Of a stretch of 6,799 bases of DNA, positions 1-4,554 are shown piece after piece. Position numbers and translations under genes: made by a program. The notes beneath the pieces are model-generated. The model ran no database searches. It was not told the origin of the DNA and saw nothing but the letters and a program-made list of their open reading frames with translations. This DNA is from an uncultured Opitutia bacterium (GTDB lineage Bacteria; Verrucomicrobiota; Verrucomicrobiae; Opitutales; MB11C04): positions 1 through 6,799 of the forward strand of contig CAJWWH010000091.1 in NCBI GenBank assembly GCA_913048545.1, in the 5' to 3' direction. The number at the start of each line of letters is the position of its first letter. Within the stretch, counting starts at the first letter, position 1.

Positions 1-896
1 TCAGCGATCATTGCTCAAATCTCGCACAATCAGTAGGTATTCCCAGCGTTGTGGTCGGTTTGACCGTGGTTTCAATTGCCACATCAGCACCGGAACTCTT
101 TACCTCCATTGCCGCAATAACAAGCGGAGCACATGGATTAATCCTGGGAAACATCATTGGGTCTAACATAGCAAATATTGGCCTCATTTTGGGGATTTCA
201 CTTTTAATTTCTCCGATTAACACCACGCGGGCCGTTCCCCAATCCCAAAGCATTGTGCTCCTTGTTCTCAGCTTGTCTTTTACCGCCTACTTATTCTTTC
301 ACCCCTCGCACTCTCTAAGCACACTCCCGGGAATGATTCTACTCTTTTTTATAGGGAGTTATTTATTTTTTCTGACCAAAAACGCCTTACAGAACCGCAG
401 CCTCAATAAAACGGAATCTGAAAAAAAGGATAAGGAGGAGTTACCCTCAACTTATCTTTCCTGCATCATGATTTTAATTGCGACTGTAGCACTTTGGGCG
501 GGATCAGACACACTTGTATTTGGTGCAAAGAATTTAGCCACCCTGGCCGGTGTTCCCGAGGAACTAATCGGATTCACTTTAGTTGCAATTGGGACAAGTT
601 TGCCAGAGTTGGCTGCATCGGTTTCTTTAACCAAAAAGAGTGAATTCGGTATGCTTTTAGGGAATATCGTTGGCTCCAATATTTTTAATATTGGATTAGT
701 CGGTGGGGTCGCGGGTATTCTTGGACCCATTTCAGCAAACACAGCCTACCCTTGGATTGACTATATTTCGCTGCTTATCCTGACCGGAGTTCTAATTATT
801 TGGCTGAAAGGAAAGCAGTTGAACAAGAAGCATGGAATATTTTTATTATCATCCTATCTTGGAGCAATTTTGGCAACTTGGATGCTCAACAGTTAG
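1..896 (+). CDS. CaCA-family Na+/Ca2+ antiporter, 5'-truncated by window edge
   Basis: This is an inner-membrane cation antiporter of the calcium/cation exchanger superfamily (YrbG-like), which normally exchanges Ca2+ for Na+ or H+. The reading frame is open to the left edge (first full codon at 3), so the GTG at 51 is not the real start; about 20-40 N-terminal residues are probably missing. In the visible 297 residues both alpha repeats are present. Alpha-1 lies near residues 19-64, with TSAPEL and GNIIGSNIANIG. Alpha-2 lies near residues 190-236, with GTSLPEL and GNIVGSNIFNIG. The Glu of each PEL and the GSN motifs are the known ion-coordinating elements. A charged cytosolic loop (about residues 127-149, rich in K and E) separates the two halves, and the rest is hydrophobic helices. 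It ends in TAG and converges on tsf across 47 bp. Family assignment is secure; the transported ion cannot be read from sequence. Confidence 0.93.
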   Translation, partial: SDHCSNLAQSVGIPSVVVGLTVVSIATSAPELFTSIAAITSGAHGLILGNIIGSNIANIGLILGISLLISPINTTRAVPQSQSIVLLVLSLSFTAYLFFHPSHSLSTLPGMILLFFIGSYLFFLTKNALQNRSLNKTESEKKDKEELPSTYLSCIMILIATVALWAGSDTLVFGAKNLATLAGVPEELIGFTLVAIGTSLPELAASVSLTKKSEFGMLLGNIVGSNIFNIGLVGGVAGILGPISANTAYPWIDYISLLILTGVLIIWLKGKQLNKKHGIFLLSSYLGAILATWMLNS

Positions 897-943
897 CGGG
901 ATCAACCCACCCACTTACTTTTCAGTAAGAATAGGAAAGTAAA
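897..943. other. Convergent spacer with alternative hairpins, possible weak terminator
   Basis: This 47-bp gap lies between the converging antiporter and tsf genes. A perfect 6-bp stem (CTTACT 914-919 with AGTAAG 924-929) has a TTTC loop. A competing 9-bp stem pairs 915-923 with 934-942, including one G-T wobble on the plus strand. Neither is followed by a clear T tract on either strand, so this is at best a weak two-way termination structure. Confidence 0.25.
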
Positions 944-1777
944 TTAAACTTCTTCTCCAACCTGGAATCGAACGAACTTTTCTACGGTCAATTCCGCCCC
1001 AATCTCCTTGCCGGTGGATTCAAGCAACTGATTGATCGAATGATCGGGGTCTTTCACAAATGGTTGCTCTAAAAAACAGGAGTTGGAGAAATATTTATTC
1101 AATTTACCCTGAACAATCTTATCAATAGCCTGTGGGGGTTTTCCTTCCGCTTGGGCAGTGGCAATTTCTCGTTCTTTGGCTACCAATTCTTCCGGCACAT
1201 CATCTCGTGATACACAAACTGGAGAAGTGGCCGCAATATGCATGCATAAATCCTTGGCTAATGTCTTAACCTTGTCTGAACTTCCAGCATCGCTTGTGCT
1301 AGAGCCCATCGATAAAAGAACCGCGACTTTTCCACCGGTATGAACATAAGATTCAACCAATCCGGTGGAGTTTGGAGAAAGTGAGGTCGAACGAGAAATT
1401 CGAATGTTCTCACCAATCTTAGCCACTTGTTCGGTTCTTTGTGCTTCTAAATCAACATCCGGATTTTCCAATAATTGACTGGCCACTTCGGAAGCAAACT
1501 TTATAAAATCCTCGTTTTTGGCAACAAAATCAGTTTCGCAATTCACTTCAACCAAGATTCCCTTAGACTGATCCGGACTGACACATTGTGCCACTATGCC
1601 CTCGCCCGCATCACGGCCCGCTTTTTTGGCCGCCGTGGCAACCCCTTTTTTACGGAGTATTGAGACTGCTTCTTCAAGGTCGCCGTTACTCTCAACTAAT
1701 GCACGTTTACAATCAATTAAACCGGCACCGGTTTTTTCACGGAGGCTTAATACATCATCTTTGGAAATTGCTGACAT
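944..1777 (-). CDS. tsf: Translation elongation factor Ts
   Basis: EF-Ts is the cytosolic guanine nucleotide exchange factor that releases GDP from EF-Tu during elongation. The 277 residues match the usual length (about 280). The N-terminal UBA-like module carries the first family signature (LREKTGAGLIDCKRAL, residues 12-27). The second signature follows at about residues 77-91 (EVNCETDFVAKNEDF), including the T82-D83-F84-V85 element that contacts EF-Tu. HIAATSP (180-186) marks the second half of the core. The start is the ATG at 1777, which gives the family-typical N-terminus. It lies 37 nt after the rpsB stop on the same strand, so the two genes are very probably cotranscribed. No Shine-Dalgarno sequence is visible in that gap. 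Downstream comes a convergent gene rather than the pyrH-frr pair that often follows tsf. Confidence 0.98.
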   Translation of the reverse strand: MSAISKDDVLSLREKTGAGLIDCKRALVESNGDLEEAVSILRKKGVATAAKKAGRDAGEGIVAQCVSPDQSKGILVEVNCETDFVAKNEDFIKFASEVASQLLENPDVDLEAQRTEQVAKIGENIRISRSTSLSPNSTGLVESYVHTGGKVAVLLSMGSSTSDAGSSDKVKTLAKDLCMHIAATSPVCVSRDDVPEELVAKEREIATAQAEGKPPQAIDKIVQGKLNKYFSNSCFLEQPFVKDPDHSINQLLESTGKEIGAELTVEKFVRFQVGEEV

Positions 1778-1814
1778 GGGAAATCAATTTAATGGTTAAA
1801 ATTCTATTTAAGGA

Positions 1815-2819
1815 TTACGATTTTTGGGGCTCTTCTTGAGTTGGTTCTTCTTTTTTATCAGCAGGTTCTTCGGCTTTGGATTCTTCAACCTTGGCTGAAG
1901 GTTCTTCGGCTACGGGTTTCGCTGCTTCCGGTTCTGGTTCAACCGCAACGGGCTTTTCCTCAGCTACCACGGTGGGCTCCTCCACTTTTGTTGCCTCGTC
2001 TGTTCTGGGTCGACGGTCATCAAAGTCTGTCTCCTCATATCCTTCGGGTAAAGTGATTTCCGGTTCGTCTTCCTGATCAATAAAATCGGGTTCAAGAGTA
2101 ACCGGGGTAATATCTTTACGCCGCGTGGGTGCTTCCACCCGTTTGGATGCACCGGATTGAATGGCCTCAAGAATAACATCCACAATGATGCGAATAGATT
2201 TTGTTGAATCATCATTGCCCGGAATCGGGAAATTAATAAGAGAAGGGTCAGAATTACTGTCAACCAATGCGATCACTGGTATTTTTAACCGGTTCGCTTC
2301 TGCGATTGCAATCGCCTCGTTGTGCGAATCAATAACGAACAATGCACCGGGGATGCCCTGCAAATTTAACATCCCCTCGAAATTGCGTTTCATCCGGCTC
2401 ATTTGTCTTTTGATAGCCGCACCTTCTTTACCCGGTAGTTTATCCAGACTACCATCATCTTCCATTTTGAGAAACTTTTTGTACTTTGCGAGGCTGGTAG
2501 CTACCGTCTCATGGTTGGTCAGACAGCCTCCCATCCAACGGTTCACACAGAAAGGCATACTGGTAGCAGCGGCCAATTCACGGATTGGTTCCTGTGCCTG
2601 CCTTTTGGTACCTACGAGTAAAATTTGTTTGCCCTTGGAAATGACCTCTTCCACCGCAACCGATGCTTTTTCAAGTAAGTCGTAGGTTTTTTCTAGATCA
2701 ATAATTGAAATTCCATGACGATTGTCATAAACATAAGGTTTGGATTTTGGATTCCACCTTTTAAGTTGATGTCCAAAATGGACTCCTGCATCTAAGAGAT
2801 CTTTAACTGTAATGTTCAT
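1815..2819 (-). CDS. rpsB: 30S ribosomal protein S2 with long acidic C-terminal tail
   Basis: S2 is a small-subunit protein that assembles late, near the mRNA exit side together with S1. The core covers about residues 1-226. It shows the N-terminal signature (HFGHQLKRWNPKSKPYVY, residues 14-31), WMGGCLTN (95-102) and the C-terminal signature PVIALVDSNSDPSLINFPIP (181-200) followed by GNDD. At 334 residues it is about 90-100 longer than the common S2 of about 240. The extra part (about 227-334) is low-complexity and disordered-looking: the last 55 residues contain 17 Glu, mainly as EEP/VEE pairs, plus many Pro, Ala, Val and Lys. The start is the ATG at 2819; upstream lie a strong hairpin and an AGGG placed about 15 nt away, too far for a typical ribosome-binding site. 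tsf follows after 37 nt. The core identification is certain; any role for the tail is unknown. Confidence 0.98.
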   Translation of the reverse strand: MNITVKDLLDAGVHFGHQLKRWNPKSKPYVYDNRHGISIIDLEKTYDLLEKASVAVEEVISKGKQILLVGTKRQAQEPIRELAAATSMPFCVNRWMGGCLTNHETVATSLAKYKKFLKMEDDGSLDKLPGKEGAAIKRQMSRMKRNFEGMLNLQGIPGALFVIDSHNEAIAIAEANRLKIPVIALVDSNSDPSLINFPIPGNDDSTKSIRIIVDVILEAIQSGASKRVEAPTRRKDITPVTLEPDFIDQEDEPEITLPEGYEETDFDDRRPRTDEATKVEEPTVVAEEKPVAVEPEPEAAKPVAEEPSAKVEESKAEEPADKKEEPTQEEPQKS

Positions 2820-2834
2820 AGTGATTTTTCAAAG

Positions 2835-2854
2835 CCCTGTCGAACGGGACAGGG
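2835..2854 (-). promoter_or_regulatory. Hairpin in the rpsB 5' leader, candidate S2 autoregulatory element
   Basis: On the minus strand, CCCTGTC (2854-2848) pairs perfectly with GACAGGG (2841-2835) around a six-base loop, CCGTTC. The stem ends 15 nt before the rpsB ATG and is followed by CTTTGAAAAATC, so it lacks the T run of a terminator. The 3' arm contains the only AGGG near the start, so folding would hide the only Shine-Dalgarno-like bases. In other bacteria rpsB leaders are known to be autoregulated by S2; whether this unrelated-looking hairpin acts that way is inference. Confidence 0.45.
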
Positions 2855-2896
2855 AGAAATAATTTTCTTTTTTGGGTTGATTGAGGCTGTTTAAAT

Positions 2897-2973
<77 letters not shown>

Positions 2974-3089
2974 ATATTTAAAAGAATCAAAGTAACGAAA
3001 ATATACTATGAAGCAATCCAAAAATTTGGATTATTAAAATTTTAAATCATTGAGATTAAAGTATCCTTAACTTAAGAATAGATATAACA
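2974..3089. promoter_or_regulatory. AT-rich divergent intergenic region with candidate promoters
   Basis: This spacer separates the minus-strand tRNA-rpsB-tsf block from the plus-strand nif3-aroQ pair, so it should carry both promoters. On the plus strand, TTGAGA (3050-3055) is 18 bp from AAGAAT (3074-3079), which would give a leader of only a few bases before the ATG at 3090. On the minus strand, TATATT (3005-3000) is a plausible -10 box for the tRNA, but no good -35 box lies at the right distance. Two short palindromes are present: TCCAAA-AA-TTTGGA (3017-3030) and TTAAAATTTTAA (3034-3045). All assignments are by eye and weak. Confidence 0.3.
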
Positions 3090-3845
3090 ATGATAAGCAC
3101 AGAAGATATTGTAAAATTTTGTAATCAAAGAACAAATCTCTCAGGAATTAAAGACTTCCCCGGTGCTTTGAATGGCTTGCAAATACAGAACTCAGGTAGT
3201 GTTTCCAAAATAGGTGCGTCCGTCGATGCCGGATTAGTTCCTTTTCAAAATGCAATTTCAAAAAAGATCGATTTTATCATTACCCATCATGGCCTGTTTT
3301 GGACACCTCCCATTCCATTAACAGGACCAGCTTATGAAAAGATTAAATTATGCACCGATCATAATCTGGCGGTTTACGGCTCTCACCTACCCCTTGATTG
3401 CCATCCGGAAATTGGGAATAATGCAATCCTCGCTCAAAAGCTTCAATTAGAACCGATTGCAAGCTTCCTGCCCTACGAAGGAGTCGATATCGGATTAATT
3501 ACCGAAAATAATCAGCCAAGAAAAGACCTAGCCAACCGGCTCAATTCTCTTTTCCCTAAGGGAATTCATTCAATGGAGTTCGGCTCTGATACTCCCTCTA
3601 AAATTGCCATTCTAACTGGTTCGGGACAAAGTGCAGTCGATAAAATTCTCGATGCCGGTGCCGACACTCTTATCACTGGCGAACTCAAACAACAGCACTT
3701 CAACCTCGCTCAGGAACTCAAACTTAACCTCTATGCCTGCGGGCATTACGCGACCGAAACCTTCGGAGTGGATGCCCTCGCCCGAAAAGTTGCGGAAAAG
3801 TTTGACTTACCCTATGAGTTTATTGAAACCGAATGCCCTCTGTAA
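3090..3845 (+). CDS. Nif3-like dinuclear metal-binding protein (YbgI/DUF34 family)
   Basis: The 251 residues match the short bacterial form of the Nif3/YbgI family (E. coli YbgI, 247 residues), a toroidal hexameric cytosolic protein with a two-metal site. Members are often annotated as type 2 GTP cyclohydrolase I, but the physiological reaction is not settled. Metal ligands expected from YbgI are all present: H66 and H67 in ITHHGLFW, D103 in HLPLDCHPEIGNN, and H219 and E223 in GHYATETFG. The conserved NGLQ (28-31) and GELKQQH (197-203) are also in place. The PII-like insert found in longer homologues is absent. The ATG at 3090 gives the standard N-terminus; it has no Shine-Dalgarno sequence and may be close to the transcript start. 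aroQ follows after 43 nt on the same strand, so cotranscription is likely, though no functional link with the shikimate pathway is known. Confidence 0.95.
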   Translation: MISTEDIVKFCNQRTNLSGIKDFPGALNGLQIQNSGSVSKIGASVDAGLVPFQNAISKKIDFIITHHGLFWTPPIPLTGPAYEKIKLCTDHNLAVYGSHLPLDCHPEIGNNAILAQKLQLEPIASFLPYEGVDIGLITENNQPRKDLANRLNSLFPKGIHSMEFGSDTPSKIAILTGSGQSAVDKILDAGADTLITGELKQQHFNLAQELKLNLYACGHYATETFGVDALARKVAEKFDLPYEFIETECPL

Positions 3846-3888
3846 CTCAATCATTGCGAACTAAGCCCAAATTGTTCATTTTACAAGA

Positions 3889-4323
3889 ATGAAAAAGATC
3901 GGACTTTTAAACGGCCCCAACCTCGACCGCCTAGGCAAACGCGAACCGGAAGTCTACGGTTCGGTTACGCTAGCCCAAATCGAAGAGAAGGTAAAAAACA
4001 AGGCCGCACCCTGCGACTGCGAGGTAGACTCCTTTCAGTCCAACCACGAAGGTGCACTCATTGATAAAATCCATGAATGGGGAGATGACGGCTTTTCGGG
4101 TCTCATTTTAAACCCCGGTGGATTAACCCACACCAGTGTGGCACTACGGGATGCCGTGGTCGCCTCAGGTTTAAAAACAGTCGAGGTTCACCTTTCCAAT
4201 ATCCATGCACGGGAGGATTTTCGGCACAAATCCCTCATTTCCGGTATCGCGGCAGCGGTTGTAGCCGGAATGAGCCACCATGGCTATATGTCCGCCCTCC
4301 GCTACCTCTCCGAGGAAGCCTAA
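3889..4323 (+). CDS. aroQ: Type II 3-dehydroquinate dehydratase
   Basis: This dodecameric cytosolic enzyme removes water from 3-dehydroquinate to give 3-dehydroshikimate, the third step of the shikimate route to aromatic amino acids. Its 144 residues are the normal size. The opening motif NGPNLDRLGKREPEVYG (residues 8-24) supplies the catalytic Arg18 and Tyr23 on the flexible lid. NPGGLTHTSVALRDA (75-89) contains Asn75, His81 and Asp88. EVHLSNIHAREDFRHKS (99-115) contains the general-acid His101 and substrate-binding Arg112. These numbers agree almost exactly with the well-studied Mycobacterium tuberculosis enzyme. One local variation is GGLTH, where many homologues have GAYTH. The ATG at 3889 is preceded by ACAAGA and no real Shine-Dalgarno sequence. 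The gene probably shares a transcript with the Nif3-like gene upstream, and converges on the FGE-like gene. Confidence 0.98.
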   Translation: MKKIGLLNGPNLDRLGKREPEVYGSVTLAQIEEKVKNKAAPCDCEVDSFQSNHEGALIDKIHEWGDDGFSGLILNPGGLTHTSVALRDAVVASGLKTVEVHLSNIHAREDFRHKSLISGIAAAVVAGMSHHGYMSALRYLSEEA

Positions 4324-4389
4324 AAAAACAAAGCACTCCAGTCTGGTGCGAGCTCGAGTACGGATTCTTGCTATGTTGAAACTTAAGGA

Positions 4390-4416
4390 ACCTTGAAAGT
4401 CATAACATTTTAAGGT
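4390..4416 (+). other. AT-rich hairpin downstream of aroQ
   Basis: ACCTTGAAA (4390-4398) pairs with TTTTAAGGT (4408-4416) over nine positions, with one G-U wobble that favours the plus-strand RNA, around a 9-nt loop. It lies 67 nt after the aroQ stop and has no T run after it, so it could be a 3'-end stabilising structure rather than a classic terminator. Confidence 0.25.
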
Positions 4417-4456
4417 ACTGTGAATTGGTGCTAATTGAAACCATTCAATTGGCAGT

Positions 4457-4502
4457 AAAAAAGGTGCTATGTTCGGCTCCGGCAACTACATTTGCAGGCA
4501 CC
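4457..4502 (-). terminator. Candidate intrinsic terminator of the FGE-like gene
   Basis: On the minus strand, GGTGC (4502-4498) can pair with GCACC (4467-4463), which is followed at once by six T residues (4462-4457). Inside the 40-nt hairpin, ATGT and ACAT can form a second helix. It lies about 45 nt after the stop codon of the minus-strand gene, a suitable place. The outer stem is only 5 bp and the interior loop is asymmetric, so the call is moderate. No other T tract of this length was noticed in the convergent spacer. Confidence 0.4.
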
Positions 4503-4534
4503 GCATCCCCTACGCTACCTAGACTCCTCAAACC

Positions 4535-4554
4535 GCATAGTTTCCTACTATTGC
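4535..4554 (-). other. Small hairpin overlapping the stop codon of the FGE-like gene
   Basis: On the minus strand, ATAGT and ACTAT form a 5-bp stem around the loop AGGAA; past a single bulged A, two more pairs (GC with GC) extend it. The structure spans the tandem TAG TAG stops at the end of the FGE-like gene. DGR targets carry a hairpin just after the variable region, but those usually have 7-10 bp stems and 4-nt loops, so this one is a weak match. Confidence 0.25.

Noticed and set aside
51..53. GTG as the start codon of the antiporter gene
   Set aside because: The frame is open to position 3 and the preceding residues (SNLAQSVGIPS) fit the conserved segment before the first alpha repeat, so the GTG is internal.
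2161..2685. A 174-codon open frame on the plus strand, opposite rpsB
   Set aside because: It is fully antisense to a certain ribosomal protein gene; its translation shows no family features and is explained by the codon bias of rpsB.
2835..2860. The rpsB leader hairpin as a terminator for the tRNA gene
   Set aside because: Only three T residues, after a C, follow the stem on the minus strand, too few for an intrinsic terminator.
4171..4485. A 104-codon minus-strand frame overlapping the aroQ 3' end and the spacer
   Set aside because: It mirrors aroQ for much of its length, lacks recognisable motifs, and spans the candidate hairpin and terminator region.
4324..4547. A DGR template repeat, accessory gene or reverse transcriptase downstream of the FGE-like gene
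   Set aside because: Only 224 bp separate the gene from aroQ. I compared this stretch by eye with 4569-4664 and saw no near-copy, and there is no room for a reverse transcriptase.
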